Under the pieces are notes generated by a model. That model had not been told where the DNA came from. It made no database searches and was given only the letters and a program-made list of their open reading frames with translations. A program made the translations under genes and the position numbers. A stretch of DNA of 64,000 nucleotides from JANQIO01 sp043513815 (GTDB taxonomy: Bacteria > Pseudomonadota > Gammaproteobacteria > Pseudomonadales > Halieaceae): assembly GCA_043513815.1 (NCBI GenBank), contig CP121313.1:3038001-3102000 (forward strand), written 5' to 3'. Below are positions 1 through 7,959 of this stretch, piece by piece; positions within the stretch are counted from its first letter, which is position 1; each line of letters starts with the position of its first letter.

Positions 1-644
1 ATCAGCAGAAAGCGCGTACCGTCGCGCCACAGCCTGATATGGCTCTTGCCGACACGCTGCTGGCAGTCAATCGGCACAAAAGCTACCGAATAGCCGGCGC
101 GGTAGAACGCCATGGTAGAGGTGGTGGGGTAGGAAAACCCGTTCGGCAGCAGGTACAGAAACGAGAGAAATTTTTCGCGTCGTGCGGCGCGCATGCCGGA
201 AGTGAGGTCGGGAATAGTGTGCCCCACCATCCAGCTGGCAAACAGGTTGTAAATCGAGTTAGCGCCCCAGCGCGCTAGACTGGCCTGCCCATCACCACCC
301 TGCCGGGCCCCCACCACAAGGTCGTAACCTTCCTCGATCTTGTACAGCAGGTCGGCGATATCCTTGACCTGGTGTTGACCGTCGCCATCCATGAACAACA
401 GCACTTCGCCGCTGGCGACCCGGGCGCCGGTCTTGATGGCTGCGCCGTTGCCCTTTGAGTAGGGATGGCTCTCTACCCGGGCACCGGCCTGTTCGGCGAC
501 CGCGACAGTATCGTCAGTGGAACCGTCGTTTACCACGATCAACTCGGCTTCCGGGTAGGCGGCCCGCAGTTCAGGCAGAAAGCCTGCGAGACCAGAGGAT
601 TCGTTCTTGGCGGGTATGACGATCGACAGACTAAAAGCGCTCAT
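1..644 (-). CDS. GT2 glycosyltransferase, DPM1/polyprenyl-phosphate type (3' end outside window)
   Basis: The frame read from the ATG at 644 starts MSAFSLSIVIPAKNES and shows the GT2 GT-A fold: the VVNDGSTDDT nucleotide-sugar loop, a FMDGDGQH acidic metal-binding motif, and VVGARQGGDG. This matches DPM1-like enzymes that load a sugar onto a polyprenyl phosphate at the inner face of the cytoplasmic membrane. The start overlaps the stop of the upstream GT2 gene (ATGA), so the two are probably co-translated. It is the last visible gene of the minus-strand string behind pilA. The C-terminus runs off the window, so any C-terminal membrane segments cannot be judged. The sugar is unknown. Confidence 0.85.
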   Translation of the reverse strand, partial: MSAFSLSIVIPAKNESSGLAGFLPELRAAYPEAELIVVNDGSTDDTVAVAEQAGARVESHPYSKGNGAAIKTGARVASGEVLLFMDGDGQHQVKDIADLLYKIEEGYDLVVGARQGGDGQASLARWGANSIYNLFASWMVGHTIPDLTSGMRAARREKFLSFLYLLPNGFSYPTTSTMAFYRAGYSVAFVPIDCQQRVGKSHIRLWRDGTRFLL

Positions 645-1348
645 GTGCGAGCGCCTCTGCGCAGGTTGTACTTCGCGATGCAGTACAGGGCGCGAACGCC
701 GTCGCGCCAACCGATCTTCTTGCCCTCTTCATAGGTACGACCATAGTAGGAAATACCCACTTCGAAAATCCGCGCCTCTGAGGCGGCCAGCTTGGCGGTA
801 ATCTCCGGTTCGAAGCCAAAGCGATCCTCTTCGATGGTAAAAGACTGGATCAGCTCGCGACGGAAAACCTTGTAGCAGGTTTCCATGTCGGTGAGATTCA
901 GGTTGGTTGCCATGTTCGAAGCCAGTGTGAGCACACCGTTACCGACGCGGTGCCAGAAGTAAAGTACACGGCGTGGCTCCGAACCCATGAAGCGCGAGCC
1001 GTACACTACATCCGCCTTGCCCTCGATAATCGGCTTGATCAGGCGCGGATACTCTTCCGGGTTGTACTCCAGGTCCGCGTCCTGAATGATCACGATATCA
1101 CCCTCCGCCGCGGCTATTCCTGTGCGCAGTGCCGCACCCTTGCCCCGATTGACCTCATGCAGCAGGAGTTTGTCGATCAGCGCCGAGTGCTCGCTCTGCA
1201 AACGCTCGCGGGTGCCGTCCGTCGAACAATCGTCAACGAGTATGATCTCGTGTTCAAGCGGGGCCGCATTGCGCACAGCCTGCAACAGTTCTCCCACCGT
1301 ATCGACCTCGTTGTAACAGGGCACGATGATGCTCAACTTGTGTGTCAT
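641..1348 (-). CDS. GT2 glycosyltransferase, dolichol-phosphate-mannose-synthase-like
   Basis: This 235-residue soluble GT2 protein begins LSIIVPCYNE. It carries VDDCSTDGT, the acidic IIQDADLEYNP motif and VVYGSRF, then a C-terminal FEPEITAKLA segment that is common in polyprenol-P-hexose synthases. It has no C-terminal membrane helices, like short DPM1 enzymes. Both ends overlap neighbours by 4 nt (ATGA), which indicates translational coupling. Placed after two GT-C membrane proteins that need lipid-phosphate sugars, it is a natural donor-making enzyme for them (inference). The specific sugar cannot be told from sequence. Confidence 0.88.
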   Translation of the reverse strand: MTHKLSIIVPCYNEVDTVGELLQAVRNAAPLEHEIILVDDCSTDGTRERLQSEHSALIDKLLLHEVNRGKGAALRTGIAAAEGDIVIIQDADLEYNPEEYPRLIKPIIEGKADVVYGSRFMGSEPRRVLYFWHRVGNGVLTLASNMATNLNLTDMETCYKVFRRELIQSFTIEEDRFGFEPEITAKLAASEARIFEVGISYYGRTYEEGKKIGWRDGVRALYCIAKYNLRRGART

Positions 1349-3225
1349 TCTGTTGTTTCCCCGGTTAACACCGTCAGGTTGTATTTTTCCTGGGCGCTCA
1401 GCAATCCTTCGTCGCGCGCCTGCTCCAGCCTCGCGAGGCTGTCTTCATAGTCCGCCGTGCGGCCGAGAATCGCAGAAAAATAAAGCCTCATCATCTGTGC
1501 TCTCAGGTCATCGGGCGAGCGCTGCAGCAGACGATTGACATAGTACAACGCCTGCTCGTATCGCTGCAGGTGATTCTCCAGAATTGCCAGGGAGAGGAAC
1601 AGCTTTGGCGTTACCTTCTGTACATCAGTTCCCAGAACCATCTGTCCCCAGTGGTCCGCAAGCGCCTCCATATCGGTGCCTTCACAGGCGCCGCCAATCA
1701 GCTTCCGCGCCAGGCTGTAGCTGTTTTCATTGACCAACCGATCGCGAAAGTCTTCCTCGCTCATTTGCCAGGACAAGAAGCGCTGCGCGGGTATTTCCCC
1801 CTGGGCGCGACAGTACACCATGGCCTCGGTCAGCCGATGACGGAAGCCTCCCCTCGGGTCAAGCGCTTCCACCCTGGCGACATATTGCAGTGCCAGCTCG
1901 GTGTCTCCCAGGCCTGCCATCTCCATCGCCAGACCTTCGATGGCGCGCACCGAAGCCGGAAAGCGCGACTCTGCTACCAGGTGGAAGACTCGCCCATTTG
2001 CCCAGATCTGTGTCTCGACGGCTGTTGCCACCGCAGCGTGACCCAGCAGCAGAGCCAGCAGGCCACGCGACCAGGCCGCTCCCGCAGGGAGTCTCTCCGC
2101 CAGGGCGCCAAGTCCTGCTACCAAAGCGATAAACACACCGACCGCCGGCAGATAGTTGCGGTGCTCGAAATAGAGCTCCAGGGGAAACACACTGCCCTCC
2201 AGCGCGTGCCCAACAAGGAAAAACAGCAGCCCGAAACCCACGCCTCGCATCACCTTGTAGCGCAGCGCCAGCAAAGCCGCCGGCACCACCAGCAACAGTG
2301 CCAGCAGCGCCCACAGGGTAGACCGGGGCGAGGTAAGCCCGGTCGAGAACGGGTAGGCATCGTGATAGAGCCCCAGCGCCTGGCTGTCTACCCACAGGAG
2401 CTGCGCCAGGTAGTGCCACAGAATGCGAGGCTGGGTAAGCAGGCGCTCAATCAGCGTGAAATCCCTGATGCCGTAGCCAGCCACCAGTCCATCGAAGAAC
2501 AGCATCAGGTAGGCAGCCACTGCCAACAGACCCAGCGCCGCCAGTCCGACATGAAGTTTGAGCAGATGGTCAACAAGGCCGCCGCCCACCCGGGGGTGAT
2601 CACGGGGCTGGAGTACGGCGAGTTCAACCAGCACCAGCAGTGGCAGGACCAGCAGGGCGTTTTCCTTGCTGAGCACGGCCAGCACCACTGCCAGCAGCGC
2701 AATGGGCCACCAGGGGCTGCGCCAGCCGCCACCCTCGCCATCACGGCGCCAATGCAGGTAGGCGCTCAAAGCGACCAGGCTGAACAGTGTCGCCAGCTGC
2801 GCCATGCGCTGCACCATATAGAGCGTGGTGCTGACCAGCAGCGGCGCCAGCAGCCAGAACGCGGCTACCCAGAGGGCACACTCCCGACGCCGGCTGGCCC
2901 CCAGGGCAGTGAACACCTGCAAGCTGAACAGCCAGACCAGGACACCGGTGCTGAGATGAATCAGCAGATTGGTCAGTTTTGCACCCCAGACACCGCCGTC
3001 CAGCAGGTACAGGTCCAGCAGGAAGCTCGCCATGGCCACGGGGCGACCCAGTGGGCCTGAGGGGTTATCGGTAAGCACATCAACAACAAAGCCTTCCTCG
3101 GAGACCAATGCCTGCACGCGCTCGAGGTTGGCGGCATCGTCCAGCAGGATGGGGCCCGACAGGCCGGGCCAGTAAATCCAGCCCGTGAGCAGCAAGATGC
3201 CCAGCAGCCAGGGGGCTGACTTCAT
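1345..3225 (-). CDS. GT-C type membrane glycosyltransferase with C-terminal TPR region (TMTC/PMT-like), first paralog
   Basis: The protein is about 626 residues. The N-terminal two thirds is hydrophobic, with many membrane segments. The first periplasmic loop has GPILLDDAANL, resembling the acidic loop-1 motif of GT-C transferases, followed by GRPVAMASF and NLLIHL. Later come LTQPRILWHYL, LGLYHDA and EHRNYLP. The C-terminal part is soluble, with TPR-like helical repeats (for example RYEQALYYVNRLL). This layout is known from TMTC O-mannosyltransferases and bacterial relatives. I chose ATG 3225, which has AAGG eight bases upstream; a GTG at 3240 that overlaps the previous stop (GTGA) is the alternative. 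A role as pilin O-glycosyltransferase is inferred from position behind pilA. Confidence 0.75.
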   Translation of the reverse strand: MKSAPWLLGILLLTGWIYWPGLSGPILLDDAANLERVQALVSEEGFVVDVLTDNPSGPLGRPVAMASFLLDLYLLDGGVWGAKLTNLLIHLSTGVLVWLFSLQVFTALGASRRRECALWVAAFWLLAPLLVSTTLYMVQRMAQLATLFSLVALSAYLHWRRDGEGGGWRSPWWPIALLAVVLAVLSKENALLVLPLLVLVELAVLQPRDHPRVGGGLVDHLLKLHVGLAALGLLAVAAYLMLFFDGLVAGYGIRDFTLIERLLTQPRILWHYLAQLLWVDSQALGLYHDAYPFSTGLTSPRSTLWALLALLLVVPAALLALRYKVMRGVGFGLLFFLVGHALEGSVFPLELYFEHRNYLPAVGVFIALVAGLGALAERLPAGAAWSRGLLALLLGHAAVATAVETQIWANGRVFHLVAESRFPASVRAIEGLAMEMAGLGDTELALQYVARVEALDPRGGFRHRLTEAMVYCRAQGEIPAQRFLSWQMSEEDFRDRLVNENSYSLARKLIGGACEGTDMEALADHWGQMVLGTDVQKVTPKLFLSLAILENHLQRYEQALYYVNRLLQRSPDDLRAQMMRLYFSAILGRTADYEDSLARLEQARDEGLLSAQEKYNLTVLTGETTE

Positions 3226-3236
3226 CAGTGTCGCCT

Positions 3237-5126
3237 TCACTGACCGAGGGCCTGCTGGGCGCTGCGCACAGCGTAGAGATTCGCGTCCAGTGCCAACAGG
3301 TCTCCCAGCACCCGCGCAGCGCGGGCCTCATCGCCCTGGGCGAGGTACCAGCTGGCAAGCTGGTAGTAGCCTGTGGCATCGCCGGGACTCCGCTCAATCG
3401 CCTCGCGGCTCAGGGCTATGGCTCGCTCGAGATTACCCCTGACCTCTCCGTAGTAGCGCGCCAGGAAGGCCGGGTAGGCGGGATTGCCCGGGTAGCGAGC
3501 CCCCAGGGTGTCGATCATGGCCACCAGCGCTGTTTCCGGCATGTCACAGTAGCCCGCCGCCAGGCAGCGGTTCAGCAGCTCCAGCGCATTGCCATCGGAC
3601 GGCTCCATAGTGCGCTCCGCCGCCGCCACCTGTAGTGCTTCCAGAGTGGGGGCCCGGGACAGGCCGGGAAACCAGCGGCTGTCGATGTAAAGCAGGCTAA
3701 CCAGTGCCGGTATATGCTGTGCATCCAGCTCCAGCAGATATTCGAAGTAGCGTCGCGCCGCCAGCACGTGCTCCCTCGACGTGGTCTCATCATCTACCTC
3801 ATCAGCCAGTCGCATCCTCAGGTTGGCGTAGTAATAGGCGGTGCGCTCCGAGCGCGGGTGGTGGCGCAGCTGGGTTTCGTAAAGGCGCAATTCACTGCTC
3901 CACAGCACACTACGCCATGCCAGGGCAACACAGAATGGCAGCAGCAAGAGCGTCAGTGCGGCACGCCTTGAGCGCGCGGGGACCCGCGGATAGAGCAGCG
4001 CAACCAGCAACAGTGCCAGTCCTGCGTTGCCCAGGTAGCTGCGGTGTTCATAGACCAGGTCGAGCGGAACGACGGTCGACTCAATTGCGTGAGTCGTGAG
4101 AAAAAAGCCGACGCAGAACGTCAGCAACGGGCGGCGCTTCGCCGCCGCCAGGCTGATTGCGATAGCTACAAGCCACGCCGCCACCGCGATCGAGGTGGTC
4201 CAGGGCGCAAGCCAGCCACGCGACACGGCAATATCGTCGTGAAACAGGCTCATGCGACCGACATCCGGCCAGTAGAACCAACTCACGTAGTGCCACAACA
4301 CCCGCGACTGTGTCAGCAAGCGTTCGCCGCTGTCGATACCGCGCCAGCTGCCCCGCTGTTGCAGCCACCCGGGATCAGCCAGCGCAATGGCGACGATGGC
4401 GACAATGGGCAGCACACAGGTGGCGGCGGCCAGCCAGCGCAGGGGCGCCAGGTTGCGCCCGTGATACTGCCCTCGAAACAACACGCACTCCAGCAGTGCC
4501 AACAGTGGCAACAGCAGGACGCCGTCTTCCTTGGACAGTACGGCGGCGAGACCAGCCAGCGTCAGCAACACCAGCATCCACGACAGCTCCGCCGCCGTCG
4601 CAACCCGCTGCAGCCAGCGACTGCGATGCCGGGTATACACCATCAGCCCCAGCAGGGTGAACAGCGCGGAAAGCTGCTCCATCCGCTGTATCGAGTAAAG
4701 CACTGTGGAGAGCTGCATGGGGTTGAGCAGCCAGAACAGGGACGCGGCCAGGGCACAGTGCTGAGCCTGTTCCCGCGACCATTGGAGCGCGGGAGCCACC
4801 TGCAGGAGAGATCTCAGCCAACGATAGAGCAGGTAGCCCATCGCCAGGTGAATAATAAGATTGATACTCTTTTCCAGCACAGCGCTGTGGCCAACCAGAG
4901 CGTGACTGAGCGCGAAGGTCAGCATGGTGACCGGACGACCGGTAGGGCCGGCGCTGGAACTGTCTATCGCCACCAGCCAGGCCTGGAAGCTGCCGGGCTC
5001 CGCCCCCAAGGCCGTATTGCGGACCAGCGCAACGACAGAGTCGAAGGTAAAGGGGCCGAACAGTCCGGGCAGGTAAAGCAGCAGGCACAGGAATGCTGCC
5101 GCCCAAAGCCACCTGTTGCTAATCAT
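3237..5126 (-). CDS. GT-C type membrane glycosyltransferase with TPR region, second paralog
   Basis: About 629 residues, with the same architecture as its downstream neighbour: LTQSRVLWHYVSW, MSLFHDD, YEHRSYLGN, GRPVTMLTF and NLIIHL. It ends with TPR-like helices (ERSPGDATGYYQLASWYLAQ). The loop-1 motif reads GPFTFDSVVAL, so the second acidic residue of the paralog (LLDDAA) is Ser here, which may change or abolish activity. The start is uncertain: ATG 5126 or ATG 5135, neither with a clear Shine-Dalgarno. The gene follows the pilA terminator directly, so it may depend on read-through from pilA. The stop overlaps the GTG alternative start of the next gene. Probable role: pilin glycosylation (inference). 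Confidence 0.72.
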   Translation of the reverse strand: MISNRWLWAAAFLCLLLYLPGLFGPFTFDSVVALVRNTALGAEPGSFQAWLVAIDSSSAGPTGRPVTMLTFALSHALVGHSAVLEKSINLIIHLAMGYLLYRWLRSLLQVAPALQWSREQAQHCALAASLFWLLNPMQLSTVLYSIQRMEQLSALFTLLGLMVYTRHRSRWLQRVATAAELSWMLVLLTLAGLAAVLSKEDGVLLLPLLALLECVLFRGQYHGRNLAPLRWLAAATCVLPIVAIVAIALADPGWLQQRGSWRGIDSGERLLTQSRVLWHYVSWFYWPDVGRMSLFHDDIAVSRGWLAPWTTSIAVAAWLVAIAISLAAAKRRPLLTFCVGFFLTTHAIESTVVPLDLVYEHRSYLGNAGLALLLVALLYPRVPARSRRAALTLLLLPFCVALAWRSVLWSSELRLYETQLRHHPRSERTAYYYANLRMRLADEVDDETTSREHVLAARRYFEYLLELDAQHIPALVSLLYIDSRWFPGLSRAPTLEALQVAAAERTMEPSDGNALELLNRCLAAGYCDMPETALVAMIDTLGARYPGNPAYPAFLARYYGEVRGNLERAIALSREAIERSPGDATGYYQLASWYLAQGDEARAARVLGDLLALDANLYAVRSAQQALGQ

Positions 5127-5146
5127 GGAAAGCATTCACGCATGAC

Positions 5147-5176
5147 AAAAAAAACCCGGGCAGAGCCCGGGTTTTT
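5147..5176 (-). terminator. Rho-independent terminator of pilA
   Basis: A perfect hairpin AAACCCGGGC / GCCCGGGTTT with a 3-nt loop is followed on the minus strand by a run of T residues. It lies directly after the pilA stop and just before the first GT-C gene, so it should set a high pilin to glycosyltransferase ratio by partial read-through. Confidence 0.85.
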
Positions 5177-5191
5177 CCACTGAAGCAGTGA

Positions 5192-5650
5192 TTAACCGCG
5201 GCAGTTAGCCGGCAGGTACTTCGACGGTACCGCAGTGGTAGTCGGCGTAGAACCACCGGGGCGGCACTTCCACTGTACCGTGCCACCGGCAGTACCGGTG
5301 AGGGACAGAGAAAGCATATACGCAGAGGCGCTGATATCACCACCGACGTCCGTGGCTACTTCAACGGTAATAACACCCGTGGAAGTGTATGACACAGAGT
5401 CAACAATCGGCGTACCAATCTGGGTACGGAGGCCAGCCTGTTGGGCACTGGTCGGCAGAGCATTGTTGGCAATGTAGAATTCCGTGACGTTGGTCTTGCC
5501 TTCACCCAGCAGGGCGATGGGCTCGGACATCTTGGCGCGGATGGTGTAATCCTGGTAAGCGGGCAGAGCCACAGCAGCCAGAATGCCGATGATCGCAATT
5601 ACGATCATCAGTTCGATCAGGGTAAAACCCTTTTGGATTTGCTTGTTCAT
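5192..5650 (-). CDS. pilA: Type IV major pilin PilA (type IVa)
   Basis: A 152-residue prepilin. The short charged leader MNKQIQKG precedes FTLIELMIVIAIIGILAA, so PilD would cleave after Gly8, N-methylate Phe1 and leave the conserved Glu5. The hydrophobic N-terminal helix is followed by a variable globular domain, and two Cys near the end (WKC and PANC) can form the type IVa D-loop disulfide. Length is normal. The start at 5650 has AGGAG at good spacing; the longer upstream frame is non-coding leader. The gene is expressed alone from a sigma-54 promoter and ends in a strong terminator, divergent from pilBCD. The Ser/Thr-rich region before the second Cys (GGSTPTTTAVPS) is a plausible O-glycosylation site given the neighbouring glycosyltransferases (inference). 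Confidence 0.96.
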   Translation of the reverse strand: MNKQIQKGFTLIELMIVIAIIGILAAVALPAYQDYTIRAKMSEPIALLGEGKTNVTEFYIANNALPTSAQQAGLRTQIGTPIVDSVSYTSTGVITVEVATDVGGDISASAYMLSLSLTGTAGGTVQWKCRPGGSTPTTTAVPSKYLPANCRG

Positions 5651-5690
5651 TATTACGTCTCCTGAAAAGACTCTTAATTCGACTTTTGGT

Positions 5691-5728
5691 TTAAGCCCGG
5701 TGATTCCTTCCGGACGCGCCGGGCTTAA
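5691..5728 (-). promoter_or_regulatory. Inverted repeat in the pilA 5' leader
   Basis: TTAAGCCCGG at 5691-5700 is exactly complementary to CCGGGCTTAA at 5719-5728, giving a 10-bp stem with an 18-nt loop. It lies between the predicted sigma-54 start (near 5739) and the pilA Shine-Dalgarno, so it would form in the pilA mRNA leader. A role in mRNA stability or translation is inference. Confidence 0.6.
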
Positions 5729-5749
5729 TCCCAGCGACACACGGAAGAA

Positions 5750-5766
5750 AGCACAGCCCGTGCCAA
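5750..5766 (-). promoter_or_regulatory. Sigma-54 (RpoN) promoter of pilA
   Basis: The minus strand reads TTGGCACGGGCTGTGCT, which fits the RpoN consensus YTGGCACGrNNNTTGCW with one mismatch in the -12 element (GTGC for TTGC). GG and GC have the required spacing. Transcription would start near 5739, leaving a leader of about 90 nt. RpoN plus PilR control of pilA is established in Pseudomonas. Confidence 0.82.
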
Positions 5767-5879
5767 CTTTTCAAAAACCACCTTATCTTACATTTTTCCC
5801 TTTAGAAAACATACAGTTAATTGATTGTTAGCGGTGGCTAGCGCTCTCAGGGCCAGGGGCATCGACCCGGCCCTCACAC

Positions 5880-5945
5880 GTCACAGAGTGACAATCCTTG
5901 TCAGTGTGTGACAGAGCGCACGGACTGGCGGCGACACTCTGTGAC
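5880..5945 (-). promoter_or_regulatory. Three 13-bp dyads upstream of pilA, candidate PilR enhancer sites
   Basis: Three related dyads lie 115-195 bp upstream of the RpoN box: GTCACAGAGTGAC (5880-5892), GTCAGTGTGTGAC (5900-5912) and GACACTCTGTGAC (5933-5945). On the pilA strand they give several TGTC cores, the element reported for PilR sites in Pseudomonas aeruginosa. Enhancer distance is right for a sigma-54 activator. They could also act on the divergent pilB promoter. Confidence 0.55.
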
Positions 5946-5997
5946 AGACCGCAAAAATCGGGCGATTGGACACTGTAAGGGTGTATATAGGGGGGGT

Positions 5998-6106
5998 ATA
6001 CTCGAGCGAGTATCAGATAAAGACGTTGGTAAAGCTCGGTGAGAAGTAACACCGGTAAACAGACGAAAATACGGGGCTGATTAAAGAACGAATACCCAGG
6101 GTATTC
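5998..6106 (+). promoter_or_regulatory. pilB upstream region with two perfect palindromes and repeated CTGCAGG
   Basis: ATACTCGAGCGAGTAT (5998-6013) has perfect 7-bp arms. GAATACCCAGGGTATTC (6090-6106) has perfect 8-bp arms around one base. A hairpin CGGTG/CACCG lies between them, and CTGCAGG occurs repeatedly just after 6106. The stretch sits between the pilA control region and pilB, so it is promoter or 5' leader of pilBCD. No known riboswitch pattern was recognised. Function unknown. Confidence 0.5.
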
Positions 6107-6194
6107 TGCAGGCTTGTCCTGCAGGCCGCAGAAACTGCAGGCCGTTACCACCGAAGCCAGAAAATAAAAGCGATCACGAGTACCAGAGTCAGAC

Positions 6195-7916
6195 ATGACA
6201 AATAAGCCCCCAACCCAACTCAGTGGCCTCGCCGGACGGCTCGTCGCCGACGGCCTCCTGGAAGCGGAGGACGCTCAGACCGCGCTCACCGAAGCGGCGC
6301 GCGAAAAGGCGCACTTTGTCTCCCACCTGGTCGGCAATGACTATATCGGCGGCCAGCAGCTCGCCGAGATGGCTTCGGAAGAATTCGGGGTGCCCCTTTT
6401 TGACATCGCATCCTTTAACCTGGAGTCGATACCGAAAGACCTGGTCTCCCCCAACCTGGCGGTCAAGCATCACGCCATGCCACTGTTCCGTCGTGGCAAC
6501 CGTCTCTATATTGCAGTATCCGACCCCACCAATCTCTCGGCCCTCGATGAGCTTAAATTCCACACCGGCATCAACACCGATGCGGTGCTGGTCGAGGAGA
6601 CCGCCCTGGCAGCGGCGATCAGCGCCTGGGCGGACTCGGAAGACTCCTTCGGCGGCGACCTCGGTGACCTCGATGACGCCGGGCTGGAAGATCTGGACGT
6701 TGAGGCGGTCGACGAGGACGGTGGCGGCGGCGCAGATGACGGCGGCAATATCGACGAGACCCCTGTGGTGCGCTTCGTCAACAAGGTCCTGCTGGACGCG
6801 ATCAAGTCAGGCGCATCGGATATTCATTTCGAGCCCTACGAGAAGATCTACCGGGTAAGATTCCGGACGGACGGCATTCTGCACGAAGTCGTGCGTCCAC
6901 CAGCCAACCTCGCGGGCCGGCTGGCGGCACGCCTGAAGGTGATGTCACAGATGGACATTTCCGAGCGGCGGGTTCCCCAGGATGGGCGCATCAAGATGCG
7001 CGTCTCCAAGAATCGCGCCATCGACTTTCGGGTGAACACCTTGCCGCTGCTGTTCGGTGAAAAAATCGTACTGCGTATTCTTGACCCGTCCAGCGCGCAG
7101 ATGGGTATCGACATGCTGGGCTACGAGGACTTCCAGAAAGACCTTTATATGGCAGCCCTGGAGCAACCGCAGGGCATGATCCTGGTCACCGGCCCGACGG
7201 GCTCCGGCAAGACCGTCTCGCTCTACACTGGCCTGAACATACTCAATACCACTGAACGCAACATTTCCACCGCGGAAGATCCTGTCGAGATCAACCTCGA
7301 GGGTATCAACCAGTGTCACGTCAATCCCAAAGTGGGCCTGACCTTCGCGGAGGCGCTGCGCTCTTTCCTGCGGCAGGACCCGGATGTCATCATGGTGGGT
7401 GAGATCCGGGATCTGGAGACCGCAGAAATCTCGATCAAGGCCGCCCAGACCGGGCACATGGTGATGTCCACCCTGCACACCAACAGCGCAGCTGAAACCA
7501 TTACCCGCCTGTTGAATATGGGCGTACCGCCGTTCAACCTGGCCACCTCGGTAAACCTGATTATTGCCCAGCGACTGGCACGCCGCCTTTGCAAGGAGTG
7601 CAAGGAACCGGCGGACCTGCCCGAGAACGTTCTCCAGGACGCCGGCTTTACGGAAGATATGATTGAAAAAGCGACCATCTTCAAGCCGGTAGGCTGCTCG
7701 AAATGCTCCAACGGCTACAAGGGCCGGGTGGGTGTTTATGAGGTCGTGCGCGTCACACCGTCGATCGCCCGTATCATCATGGAAGAAGGCAACTCTATCG
7801 ACATCGCAGCAAAAGCCCGCGAAGAGGGTTTCAACGACCTGCGCATGTCGGGCCTGCGCAAGGCCATGTTGGGCGACACCAGTCTCGAAGAAGTGAATCG
7901 GGTTACCACGGACTAA
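6195..7916 (+). CDS. pilB: Type IV pilus extension ATPase PilB
   Basis: A 573-residue cytoplasmic hexameric ATPase that powers pilus assembly. It has the N-terminal GSPII_E_N/MshEN-type domain and an acidic Gly/Asp-rich linker near residues 155-185. The core has Walker A GPTGSGKT near residue 333, an Asp box and VGEIRD near 401, and the HTN histidine box (STLHTNSA). Two Cys pairs (CKEC, CSKC) near 466-500 form the zinc site typical of PilB. Length is normal. First gene of a pilB-pilC-pilD-coaE unit, divergent from pilA. The Shine-Dalgarno is weak, and the 5' region is long and full of palindromes. Confidence 0.96.
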   Translation: MTNKPPTQLSGLAGRLVADGLLEAEDAQTALTEAAREKAHFVSHLVGNDYIGGQQLAEMASEEFGVPLFDIASFNLESIPKDLVSPNLAVKHHAMPLFRRGNRLYIAVSDPTNLSALDELKFHTGINTDAVLVEETALAAAISAWADSEDSFGGDLGDLDDAGLEDLDVEAVDEDGGGGADDGGNIDETPVVRFVNKVLLDAIKSGASDIHFEPYEKIYRVRFRTDGILHEVVRPPANLAGRLAARLKVMSQMDISERRVPQDGRIKMRVSKNRAIDFRVNTLPLLFGEKIVLRILDPSSAQMGIDMLGYEDFQKDLYMAALEQPQGMILVTGPTGSGKTVSLYTGLNILNTTERNISTAEDPVEINLEGINQCHVNPKVGLTFAEALRSFLRQDPDVIMVGEIRDLETAEISIKAAQTGHMVMSTLHTNSAAETITRLLNMGVPPFNLATSVNLIIAQRLARRLCKECKEPADLPENVLQDAGFTEDMIEKATIFKPVGCSKCSNGYKGRVGVYEVVRVTPSIARIIMEEGNSIDIAAKAREEGFNDLRMSGLRKAMLGDTSLEEVNRVTTD

Positions 7917-7959
7917 GCGATACCGCTTAAAAAAATAGAAGCAGGCAACGGATCAGGCT

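Noticed and set aside
1570..3060. Long + strand open frame rich in Gln, Arg and His
   Set aside because: It is antisense to the first GT-C gene; low-complexity composition is typical of shadow frames. A similar one opposite murC (20580-21956) was rejected for the same reason.
6021..6106. Cyclic-di-GMP or other riboswitch in the pilB leader
   Set aside because: Hairpins are present, but the conserved cores of the GEMM and other known riboswitches are not.
5828..6196. Minus-strand open frame of about 120 codons between pilA and pilB
   Set aside because: It overlaps the dyads and palindromes, has no family similarity and no Shine-Dalgarno.
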